Notes under the pieces: model-generated
Database searches by the model: none
Told to the model about the DNA's origin: nothing
Seen by the model: the letters and a program-made list of their open reading frames with translations, nothing else
Source: Vitis vinifera
Lineage: Eukaryota; Streptophyta; Magnoliopsida; Vitales; Vitaceae
Direction of reading: 5' to 3'
Length of the DNA: 64,000 bases
Assembly (NCBI RefSeq): GCF_030704535.1
Contig: NC_081811.1
Location: forward strand, 2,119,501-2,183,500
Part shown: positions 20,398 through 31,298 of the stretch, piece after piece
Position numbering within the stretch: position 1 is the first letter of the stretch
How the letters are laid out: each line of letters opens with the position of its first letter
Program-made: the position numbers and the translations under genes

Positions 20398-21414
20398 CTA
20401 GGCTTCCAACAACCCCATTTGAGATGCATGTTCCTGAAACGCAATTATGGGTAAGCCTTTTGTTAATGGATCCGCCAACATACTTTTTGTGGACATGTGT
20501 TCAATATCAATAAGAGACTCTGCCACTTTCTCCTTAACAAAATAGAACTTTACATCAATATGTTTGGAGCAAGAAATACTCCTAGTGTTCTTGGAGAAAG
20601 CAACAGCTGCGGAATTATCACAAAATAATTTCAGCGGTCTCGAAATGGAGTCAACAACTCCTAAAGCTAAAACAAAATTCCGCATCCACATAGTATGACA
20701 ACAAGCCTCATAACATGCCACATACTCTGCCTCCATAGTTGAGGATGCTGTAAGTGTCTGCTTGACACTTTTCCAAGATACAGCTCCTCCTGTCATCATA
20801 AAAATATAGCCCGTAGTGGATTTCTTATCATCTATGCAGCCAGCAAAATCAGCATCACAAAACCCAACTACATCAAGTAAGCTGGTGCGCTGATATGTCA
20901 ACATTAAGTCCTTAGTTCCTTGCAAATACCTAAGGACCTTCTTAGCTGCTTTCCAATGTTGACTCCCAGGATTGCTCAAGTACCTTCCCAACATGCCCAC
21001 AACAAAAGCAATATCAGGGCGTGTACATACTTGAGCATACATAAGGCTGCCCACCACAGATGAATAAGGAATGGTCTTCATTTCCTCTCTCTCATCATCA
21101 TTTTGAGGACACTGAGTCTTTGAAAATTTATCACCCTTCACAATTGGCGCTTTAGTAGATTTACAGTTGTGCATATTGAACCTCTTCAATATCCTTTCAA
21201 TATAGGCTCTTTGAGACAATTTAAGCACTCCAATAGCCCTATCACGAAGAATCTTTATGCCCAAGACATAAGAAGCCTCACCAAGATCCTTCATGTCAAA
21301 ATGGGTTGACAACATGTGCTTTGTCTCAAACAATGAGTCAGGATTATTTGATGCGAGTAGTATATCATCAACATATAAAACAAGAAATATGTAACTACTC
21401 CCACTGACCCTCAA
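20398..21414 (-). pseudogene. copia reverse transcriptase / RNase H remnant
   Basis: Part of the copia element. The recognisable signature LVLYVDDILLAS marks the reverse transcriptase; later GFCDADFAGCIDDKKSTTGY and the SSTMEAEYVA, CDNSAAV, KHIDVKF motifs mark the copia RNase H. Treated as a fossil fragment. Confidence 0.9.
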
Positions 21415-23161
21415 ATATATGCATCTGTCAACTGTATTTTCTTTAAAGCCATTTTGGGTGATAATACTATCAAACTTCAGATACCACTAGATCTCTCATC
21501 AACAGAGCTCACATCTTCAAAATATACAACCCTGTCTAACTCAATGATCCTGGTGGTATGAGATGGACAATAAAATCTGGAACCCCTTGATCCAATGCAA
21601 TAACCAACAAAGAAACCACTGATGGTTTTAGGATCAAGTTTCTTTGACTGTGGGTTATAGGGCCTAACCACGCTTCCGCTGCGCATAGCTCATAAGGTGT
21701 CTTAAGCACAGACTTACTGGGCACTTGATTCAAAATATATGCCGCAGTCCTTAAGGCTTCACCCCACAGAAATTCTAGTAAGAAGGAATTGGACAACATG
21801 CACCTCACCATCTCTAACCAATCTCTCTAATAATTGCCTAGAAATATAACCTAGCCGTTTGTGCCACAATATGGAAGAACTCAAATTTTCTTGGCTTATC
21901 AACTCTCAAAGCCCAGTCCAAAATGTGCATAGTCATATGCACATTGAAAGACTCAAAACATTCCTCAAAATTATTCCAGTAAGAGGTTTGATGGCAGACA
22001 ATTGCAGAGTAATACCAGGATTGCTAGTAGTTGGAAAATAGCAAAATTCAACAGTATGCATGTTATTACAATATCATGCATTTGCTAATTTCCATAATTT
22101 CTCAATTTAGCAATAGCTTGGAATTTTGAAAATTCCACGGCGGTAAGGACAACCAATTAAATATCACAACCAAGATGCACTAATTTTATTACCGAAAGGG
22201 CAAAGAAAATTAGTACGGTTCATAATATAAAATTAATTTCCTTCACCAATCCAAGCATCCTACCAAATATTATAATCATCGATAGGACAATCACAATACC
22301 CGTATGGACCTTAGTTATCACAATAATAAAACAATCAAAAGAGGGAGATAAAATATCTCAACAAAGACAATTTGACACATATAGGATCACGATAGGCAAC
22401 CTCACATATGTTCACTATTGTCATGAATAAAATTCAAAATATCTCAATTTTCACAATTTGACACACTTGGAATTGCGATAGGCAATCACACAAGTGTGCT
22501 TCATTGCCTCAATAAATTGAATTATTTAACAAAATTGACATAGGACAACATTATTGATATAAGGAAAAATCATACCATAAAGAACAATAATAATAATAAT
22601 TGTCCCAATAAAGCCAAATTTAACAAAAGCATAATAATTCTAGCATATGCACAATCAATCCAAGAATACCAAGGCAACAAACAAAAAAAAAAAAATTTTG
22701 GTTTTTTTTTTTTTTTTTTATGACGTCATGATGACGTCATCACGTCACTATTCATCTCCTTCTCCAGCTGAACACGGCCTGGTGCAGGAGAAAAAAAATT
22801 TTCCTTTTTCGGCCAAAATTTGGCATTTTCCGACAAAAAAGCTTAGATATCCATCCTCAAACATCAAACCTTCAATTTAATCCCAAAATTTGCACAAAAA
22901 ACGCATAATAGGAAGAACCAAAGCAAGCCCTAATTCTCGAAAACCCACCAAACAAGCTCCAAAAATCAAATAAAATGATGGGTTTTGCTCCAAACAATAT
23001 TCTCTACAAGTTTCCAACAACAATCGGGCTTGAAAACAGAGAATCAATATCAAACGAGAAATAAAATTCCAAAAAATGGCTTCCACAACAGGAAATGGGA
23101 AACCTAAAAATTAACCCAAAATTGCAACTCAAATGTCATCCATGTTGGCTCTGATACCAAT

Positions 23162-23664
23162 TGAAGAAAATTTAAACAGCAAAGGATCACATGTTGACAT
23201 TTAAGCATGCAATGAACGGCAAAAACGGAAACGTTCACCTTGGTTAATTCCATGAAAGGCCATTTCTTACTCTTTTCTGGTATTGAGGAAGCTCCTCCAG
23301 TGCTTGATGGTGCGAGAATTACGGGTTAATGAGCTCTTCCCTTCTACACCCAGATTCAGTCCAAAACGAGAGTGCGTGCTCTCTTTCAGCCAAAGGAGGA
23401 AGGAGCAAGGGGCCATGCCGCCAGTGAGCCCTTCCTTTTCTTATATATATATATATAAATAAATATATTCATATATATATCACACACATTATTTGGACCA
23501 CCACTTGACTTAATGGGCCAGTCAAGTGAATTAGGGTGAGCCCATAAAAAATCAAGCAACAATATGTGTCCAGTCCCATTATGGACCACAATGCAAAAAT
23601 AAATAACACTGATTTATGACATTATTAAATTGATTATGTAAGTCCACACATAAAAATTCCAACA
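23162..23664 (-). repeat. copia 5' LTR (right copy)
   Basis: 503 bp, adjoining the initiator-Met primer binding site on its inner side. About 99% identical to the left LTR by eye. Confidence 0.95.
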
Positions 23665-23669
23665 CAAGC

Positions 23670-24880
23670 CCGTTAATTTTAACATGCAAAGTGGCTAAGT
23701 ATAGTACTTGGTTATCGCTTTGTGTTTTTTTCATTTGTGCTCGGTTCCATGCATCTCATTCCTCATCTACTGTTTTTTTTTTCCTCATTGTGTTGGTCAT
23801 TCTTTAATACAATAGAGAAATGGAAAGTGGGCCATTGAGAGGCTTTCAGTTTGGTACCTAGTGTTTTTAGACATTTCAACTCATCTAGTGGTCTCCGAGT
23901 GCCTGTTATGGGATGGAATGCTATATACACAATGAAATAATCAGAAAATTTGGGTGATTTTGGTAATTACATGTCTGTTTTGTTCATTCTCCTCGTGTCT
24001 CACCATAAAAATAATAACAAAGAGTGGGTTTCATCCACTTGCAATAATGATGATGATTCCACAGTAGCACATTTGCGGGTTCAGCGTTTATAGTAGCTTC
24101 CCAATCCCAAGCCATACCAAATTATGTAGAAGCCCATCCATCCCCAGTTAGCTCTACTCATTTCGGGCTCCTTTGAAAAGCTTCTTCTATTTTGCTTTTC
24201 AGAATTAAAGCCTCTGTATAGGACCTCTTCATGTCTTGAGCGGCATCAACCCACAGTCACATCTCCATCAGGTCTCGTTGTCGCCTTTTCATTTCTATGC
24301 CCGCATGGCATGCATGGCCACCCTCATCTTTCTATATCCTCCCTACCCACCAAATTCATAACCACTTTCATCTTCCATACATACCATTTTTAGCTCATCA
24401 TTTCCTATATTTCATACCCACAAAACACATATTCTCTCACTACCATACCTTCATCTCCCACCTACCCCACAACTGACCCACATTTGGCCGCCAATGACGT
24501 GAATTTGACCGCTCCTATGGCGCTTCAGCTTGGCTCTGGCAAAGACTCTGGCTACATCGCCGGTGGGTACCAGGGAACCATGTTTCGTTAGGGGTGAGGT
24601 TGGGGCATGGAAGGAGCGGCTTTCTAAAGCCTGAAGACGCGTCTAGCAGCGGCAAGCGCTTCCGTGAGGAGGTTATTGATGGTAGAACTTCTACCATGAA
24701 AAATGCTTTCCATGGTCAACTAATACAGGTTATCATTATTGCAGCACCACACCCTCTTGCATTTCGCCCAAGGCCATGGGCAAGACGTGGACAGGCCACC
24801 TTTGCACGCAATCCTAAACATGCTCATATTCTTTTTTATCCTCCACGCTCAATTGTTTTAACAAATTATTTTCTTTTTTA
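23670..24880. other. unassigned sequence right of the copia element
   Basis: Continuation of the sequence interrupted by the copia element. 24530-24720 is GC-richer, with overlapping short frames on both strands that resemble nothing I know. Possibly part of an old LTR element whose end lies near 27068. Confidence 0.3.
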
Positions 24881-24899
24881 AATAATTCCGGACTTGCTA

Positions 24900-26400
24900 A
24901 TAATCATATTCTCACTTCCAATCTCACATAATTTCCCAAAAACTTCCGATTTCAAAATTTAATTCTTTAAGAAATCTCATTCCTCAGATATTTTTTTTAA
25001 GTTCTAATTCTCAAGTTCATTTTTTTTAATTCCACTTTTAAGTAATTTTTCAAAATTCCGAATTTAATTTTCAATATTTACATTCATTTATTTAATTTTT
25101 ATTTTCGTTATTATTATTATTATATTTATTTATTTATCTTAAAATTCCATCTTTAAATAATTTTTCAAAATTCTGACTTCCGAATTTAATTTCTAATTTC
25201 AAAAATTTCAATATTCACGTTCATTTATTTAATCATTATTTTCGTTATTATTATTATTTTATTTATTTATTTTAAAATTCTATCTTTAAACAATTTTTCA
25301 AAATTCCGACTTTCGAATTTAATTTCTAATTTCAAAAATTCTAATATTCATGTTCATTTATTTAATCATTATTTTCGTTATTATTACTATTTTATTTATG
25401 TATTTATTTATTTTAAAATTCCATCTTTAAACAATTTGTCAAAATTCCGACTTCCAAATTTAATTTCCAATTTCAAAAATTCTAATATTCACGTTCATTT
25501 ATTTAATCATTATTTTCATTATTATTATTATTCTATTTATTTATTTTTTTTAAAAAGTCCATCTTTAAACAATTTTTCAAAATTCTAAATTTAATTTCAA
25601 ATTTTAAAAATTTTAATATTCACGTTCATTTATTTAATTATTATTTTCGTTATTATTATTATTCTATTTATTTATTTATTTTAAAATTCCATCTTTAAAC
25701 AATTTTTCAAAATTCCAATTTCCGAATTTAATTTCCAATTTCAAATATTCCAATATTCACATTCATTTATTTGATTTTTATCTTCATTATTATTATTATT
25801 CTATTTATTTACTTATTTTTAAAATTCCATTTTTAAACAATTTTATCAAAATTCCAACTTCCAAATTTAATTTTCAATTTCAAAGATTCTAATATTCATG
25901 TTCATTTATTTAATTATTATTTTCGTTATTTATTTATTTATTTTTAAAATTTCATCTTTAAACAATTTTTCAAATTTTCGATTTTTAAATTTAATCCAAA
26001 ATTCCAATTTTCACATTTATTTGTTTAATAATTATTATTTTCGTTATTATTTATTTATTTAATTATTTATTTTTAAAATTCCATCTTTAAATAATTCTTA
26101 AAAATTCCAATTTTCCAATTTTCGAACTTAATTTCCAATTTTCAAAATTCGAATTCTCACATTTATTTAGTTATTTATTATTATTATCGTTATTATTATT
26201 ATTATTATCATTTTGTTTATTTATTTAAAAAAAACTCCACATTCGAATAATTTCCAAAATTCCAATTTTTATAATTTAATTTTCATAGTTTATACTTCTC
26301 AAATAATTTTAAAAATTCCAATTTCTTTAAAATTTATTTTCCAAAATTCCAATTCTTAAATTTAATTCTCAAAACTCAAATTTTCAAAAATTCAATTTTC
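24900..26400. repeat. AT-rich tandem array, period about 135 bp, 9-10 diverged units
   Basis: Each unit contains AACAATTTTTCAAAATTCC, an AATTTAATTTC stretch, ATATTCACGTTCATTTATTT and a TTATTATTATT run. The TTCAC(G/A)TTCATTTATTT word recurs at about 25080, 25216, 25347, 25488, 25620, 25757, 25896, 26011 and 26155. Spacing is mostly 131-144 bp (one 115) and identity is moderate, so it is old. Confidence 0.85.
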
Positions 26401-26699
26401 CCTCAAATAGTTTTAATTCTACTCTGGTTTTTAAATAACTTTTTGTTTATCTTGATTTTACATAAGTAATAATGAATTTTTCATAATTCCAAAATAACAA
26501 AATTTGTGAAACCACTTCATATAAAGGGTCCAACATCAAAGAAGTTCTACTTAGAATAAAAATGAACTTGAGTGAAATGTCATGTGTGTCATTAGTGATT
26601 TCATAATCTATTTGGTAACGCATGTGATATATATTATGCTCATTCTCGTGCACTAACCTCATTTCATGATGGCGCATTACTCGTTTGCTACCAAGGTAC

Positions 26700-27068
26700 G
26701 CACCTGCTCTCACTCTCACCATTCTCCATGTTTTGTTTTGACCCCCAATATATGATCACATTTTGGTATCCATGTTTAATCAATTAATTGTCATACGTGT
26801 TTCATTTGATTAGTAGAGACTCGATTTTAAGGACTTAGAGGAGTGTTACGGTCTTTACTGTACCTTTCTGATAAGTAATCTAACATCTGAACTCAAATCC
26901 GGTTTTTTCATAAACCATATTTTCCAAATAAGGAGTTTCTTTCTTATTTTGTTTACTCTTTAAAAATAAAACAAAAATAAGTAGCGACTCAAGTATCAAA
27001 TTTTCATAAATAAATAAAAAGAGAGGTTCGCCATCGAGTGGGAATGCGAGCCAAAATGCAGGGTCCAC
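26700..27068 (+). mobile_element. probable 3' end of an old LTR (gypsy-type) relic
   Basis: 26969-27068 has the layout I associate with plant gypsy LTR ends: GTAGCGACTC, a short AT stretch with TAAATAAATAAA, then GCGAGCCAAAATGCAGGG and TCCACA. With the tandem array it may be one long LTR or a remnant of one. I found no matching second LTR or target repeat. Confidence 0.35.
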
Positions 27069-27069
27069 A

Positions 27070-27346
27070 ATAATATATATTTTTTAATAAAATAAGTTAT
27101 AAAAAATTATAATATGTAAATTATTTATAAAATATACTTATTTTAATGTGATTGAATAAAAAATAAAAAAATTCAAATAAAAAGTTAAATCAACCGAGTA
27201 TAAGAAATTCACATACCCACCTTGCCATGCCTGACCTTGTTTATAATTTTTTAATGAGATATAAATTAAAAATTATTTTGAATAAACAGAGCAGGGTTGG
27301 GATGGGGGCAACCTATCCGAACCTACCTCATTGTCATTCCTATTAA
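27070..27346. mobile_element. right end of the interrupted inverted-repeat element
   Basis: AT-rich stretch ending in CCTCATTGTCATTCCT, the approximate inverted complement of the 18811 end (AGGATGGCAATGGGG). Confidence 0.35.
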
Positions 27347-27714
27347 CACACATAATCTACCTATTTTGAAAATAAAGAGGAATAAAAAATAAAAAAGGAA
27401 AAGAAAAAAAATGTAAAATTCTTTCTTTGTTTAATTGTTCATAAAAAGAAGTTGATGAAAGTAAAATTAAATTAATAAACAATAAAAAGGTAAAGAAAAA
27501 AAAACAAAATGTTGTTTTTATTTGATTATGAATAGAAAAAGTTAGGTAAAGAAAGTTAAAGAAGTTAGGTAAATGAAGTTAAATGATCGGAAATGTAATT
27601 TATTTAATATTTCCTCCAATTTATTTTAGATAATTAAGATAAAAATCTTTTAGTATTTTCTATATATGTTTTTTTTTAACATCCAATAATAAAATCATTT
27701 TTCACTTATCTTAT

Positions 27715-28165
27715 AAATTATGTTTAGTACCTAGAACGCACAAAGGAAAAAAAATATTAAGAAAAATAAATTTTTTATTTTTTATTGTCTTATAAAAAAT
27801 ACCAAAAATAAAATAAACATAATTAAAACTAATTATAAACTTATATTTTTAAAATTATTTAAAGTAATAAATAAAAATAATTTATTAAATTTAAATCTAT
27901 TTTTTATTTTCTTCCGTTTTTCTTTTCTTCTAACCTTGGTTTATGTTTGGTTTATGAAAAATACTAATAATAAAAAATAGTAAATTTTTTTTTTTCATAT
28001 TTAGTCGTTGTATGAAAATATAATATAATTAAAATTAGTTAGAAATCTTTACAATTTTAAATTATTTAATTTTTATATTAATGAGTTAAAATATGTTAAA
28101 TGAGTTTGAAGTAGTATATAAAAATAATTTATTAATTTTAAAACAATGTTTGGTTTTGAGGAAAA
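27715..28165. mobile_element. two adjoining family-A-like MITE remnants, reverse orientation
   Basis: 27715-27945 and 27935-28165 both contain ATGTTTGGTT/ATGTTTAG-type ends and an interior resembling the reverse complement of the 3417 element (ATTAAAACTAATTATA, AATAATTTATTAA, TTTCTTCC). Strongly diverged. Confidence 0.4.
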
Positions 28166-29490
28166 GAAAATAATAATAATAATAAAACGGAATGAAATAA
28201 AATAAATAAAAATAATAGGGTTGGCAAAACCGCCAACCACCATATTAAATTGTTCTATTATTCAATAATGAAAAAAAAGGTAAAATAAATTGGATTAATT
28301 TCAATTACGTCACTTACATAGTTACAAACTGTCGAAATCAGGGGTTGGACAGATGAACTGACTACTTCTCCCCGTACCCAACGATTCAGAAGTTGTTATT
28401 TTTCCTATTTTGGGTCAGAACCCTATGTTATTGCTACCCCTTCTTTATCAGTTCCCCCTCTCCAAGCTCCAACTGTAGGTCCATCGTCGGTGCTGGACGA
28501 CGCCACCGACAGCCCGATGACAACTATAAGCATTTCTCCATTTTATTTGTATTTTATATTTGCAATTTGTTTAACTTTTTTATTTTTAAAATTTGTTATT
28601 TGAATTTAAATTAATAAAAATCATTCAAAAACATTAGGAATTAAAATAAATTTCTAGAAACAATCAAATGTGTCCTTGTTTTTAAATAAATATAAAATTT
28701 CTCATTTAAAATTTGTTTATAATTTAAAAATAAAATTTTGATCTTAATCTAAATTAATGATTTGAAAGTAATTTATTAATATAAATAAAATATTTATTTT
28801 TAAAAATTATTTTAAATTCTAATAATATATAAAATATATATTTATAATATCACTAAATCAACCGATTATTTATCCGATTAATAAATCATAAATCGATAAT
28901 TTTTCTAATTCATCTAATTTTAAAATAATTGATCGGTTGTAAATCGCTATTCTATCATTTTCTTTTTCAGTATCATAATGAAAAACGGCAATTCAGTAGG
29001 GTACTCAAAAATAATAATATTTCTTGTTAGGGCATCTGAAAGTGGCCCTTAATTACCAAACCTAAAAAATTAATGAAAAGGGCCTCCTATTTATTTATTT
29101 TTTGAAGCCTCAGATTCTGCAAGCTGTAATCCATGATAACAAAACTCACATGACATGGCACCAATTCGGCCTAATTTGTAGGTCCACGTGTCCCCAAATT
29201 CAACCCAATTTTTAAAAACACTTTTGAAAGTGAAAATGCTGGTGCCACGCTGCCACACATGATGATGCGTGTGGATTAAAGCCACCTGCAATCATTTCCA
29301 TCTGTTTTTAGAAAACAAAAAAATCATTGTGAAAAATCACTGCCCAAAACAGCAACACTTTGTGGTGGATATCTCTTGACTGCTCTATGCCTAAATTTGT
29401 CATTTCACATTGGGTTCCGGTTACCTTATCAAATCGATAAATATCCAAAAATTGACCCATAAAGAAATATGTCATTCCATTGTTTCACGG
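28166..29490. other. AT-rich intergenic sequence
   Basis: No convincing gene. 28330-28520 is GC-richer with a 73-codon frame (Ser/Pro then random) that I do not accept. The rest is AT-rich. Confidence 0.4.
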
Positions 29491-29494
29491 CTTT

Positions 29495-29850
29495 TTAATA
29501 ACTATTTTCTAAAACAGTTTTGAAAAAACAGTTTTTTATAATAATTTTTTAATACATAGAATAAAAGTTTATTTGAAATCAATTTATTTTCAACATTTTT
29601 TTAATCTTTTTAAATATGTTTCAAAAACTAATGCTTTATTTTTAATTATTTTATATATTTATATAATTACTTTTAAAAATAAGTGAAAATAATTAAAAAA
29701 ATATTTTCTAAAAACACTTTCATTTTTATTCTTAAAAACATAAAATATAAAACAATTTTTTTTTTGTTATTAAACCCATTTTCCTATATTTTATTCTTGA
29801 TAATAAAAAAATATTATAAAAAACAATTATCAAATAGAGTCATACTTTTG
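29495..29850. mobile_element. hAT-like MITE remnant
   Basis: AT-rich block with ends TTAATAACTATTTTCTAAAA and ACAATTATCAAATAGAG, which are roughly inverted. Similar to blocks near 54103 and 55120 (…AGTTACCAAATAGG…). Weak ends. Confidence 0.35.
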
Positions 29851-31135
29851 TTTTTATTTTCTCGCTATCTTATTACTTTTCTTATATCAAAGTTTGACTG
29901 GCAAATTCATCGATTTTGTGTCAACTCGCTTCATTTACATCTCTGTCGGACTTACTAATTTGTACCTAATATTACATTATTTTATATACCATACTTAATT
30001 TCATTATTTTGCATCTTAATTCCATCAATCAATCCGAATGGAAAGTTAGGCAGGGCAGCAGGCAACCCCATAAAATTTTCCCATCTATTATTTTCCAAAT
30101 GGAAATCCACCATAGCCGGTCAAAAAGACCAAACTTTTCATCAATGGTGTCCACTCATGTGACATTCCATAAAGTTGAAAAAAAAACACCAGGCCCCTGA
30201 AAGAGAAAAAAACAAAAACAGCAGCACACCACAAGTTTCTCACCACTTTCCACCCGTCCAATCACCACATTTTCCCTCTTACCCTCCAAAAATGACGCGT
30301 TTTAATCCACCCCCAACAGCAAGACAGGTCCCCATCATCTTTTAGTTTGGTACAGCCTACACTTCATACAAATTGTCCCAAAAATAATAAGACAAGTGAC
30401 CTTATGTTATAATAATAATAATAAAAGTTTGGTCCAATGAATTTCCTTAGTTTGGTAATCTAATCAGACGCACTAATTTCAATATAATGGTGGGATCAAT
30501 AAAGATTTCCACTTTATAATTATCATATTCTAATCTTTAATCATTGTCTTACCACTATAGGTCAAGTGACCCACTCTCCGTGGCCTACATTTCGGCGCAT
30601 GTTAATTTGATTTACCAGGACCTGCCCTAACTTGCGCTTCGGTGTACACTGTACTCCAGGATTCCATTCCTAGGTGGAAGCGTTCTTTTCTTGGGCTCCA
30701 CTGCATTCCGTTTATTATCCTGTGCAGTTATTTAATTTCAGTTATTTCCAACCGTCTTGTTGTTTGGACACGTGGCTATTATAAAATATGGTTAAAAGTA
30801 TGATGAGTGAATGAGATAAAAAAATTGTTTATCAGAGATTTTAGATGCGGGTCCCATAAATGTACAGCTGGAAAAATTTTGAGGGAGCACTGATGGGTGC
30901 TGAGGTGCGTGGGAGAGGAGCAGAGCCCAAGAAAGCATCAGCCCGCTTCTAATGGTGAAATGGCGCCGACACACGCTTCCTTGCTGAGAGGAGAGAGAGG
31001 GAGAGAGAGAGAGGGAGGGAGAGTGATAGGTGGGGATTCCATGTGAAGTGATTATACCCGAGATTTACAACCCAAAAGGTAAAAGGAAGGGAGAGAGTTT
31101 TGGGAATAAATAAAGCTGAGAAGCTGAGGAGAGAC
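29851..31135. promoter_or_regulatory. cyclin-U3-1 upstream region
   Basis: 1.3 kb ahead of the cyclin gene. It becomes GC-richer after 30550 and ends in a GA-rich tract (about 30985-31024) that resembles plant GAGA-rich core promoters or leaders. No separate gene seen. Confidence 0.45.
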
Positions 31136-31261
31136 ATGGCACAGCAGGAAGGGGAGAGAGAGAATGTGAAACTCCTTCACATGCATCGTCTCTCTCTCTT
31201 TCTTTGTAGATTTATGTGTGTGATCAGGGTTCAGAGTATCTTCTTAGTGCCTCACGCTTAA
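31136..31261 (+). CDS. upstream ORF (41 codons) in the cyclin-U3-1 leader
   Basis: ATG at 31136, stop TAA at 31259-31261; peptide begins MAQQEGERENVKLLHMHRLS. It ends 37 nt before the next in-frame candidate start of the cyclin (31299). Present in the mRNA only if transcription starts before 31136; the GA-rich tract just upstream makes that likely. Conservation unknown. Confidence 0.35.
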   Translation: MAQQEGERENVKLLHMHRLSLFLCRFMCVIRVQSIFLVPHA

Positions 31262-31298
31262 TTTCATGTAGAAGCCAGTGCACCCAGCTATAAAAGGC

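Larger units (their letters stand above)
19684..23664 (-). mobile_element. Ty1/copia LTR retrotransposon, young but broken
   Basis: 3981 bp element encoded on the minus strand, with two LTRs of 503 bp each and a 5 bp target duplication CAAGC (19679-19683 and 23665-23669). Parts seen: primer binding site complementary to initiator tRNA-Met (TGGTATCAGAGC, 23148-23159), an integrase remnant (about 21480-21840), reverse transcriptase and RNase H (20398-about 21480, with YVDD and SSTMEAEY, DIEH), and a polypurine tract (20187-20199). No gag is recognisable, and it is shorter than the usual 4.5-5.5 kb. Broken, with at least a few breaks. The LTRs differ at about four positions (under 1%), so insertion is recent: roughly a few hundred thousand to two million years, depending on the rate assumed. 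Confidence 0.93.

Noticed and set aside
24515-24881. Overlapping frames on both strands in a GC-richer patch
   Set aside because: Neither resembles a known protein; the patch is within a repeat island and may be transposon-derived.
24900-26400. Array considered as centromeric satellite
   Set aside because: Only about 1.5 kb, strongly diverged and flanked by single-copy genes.
28393-28614. 73-codon plus frame
   Set aside because: Short, Ser-rich then random, in AT-rich spacer without splice continuation.
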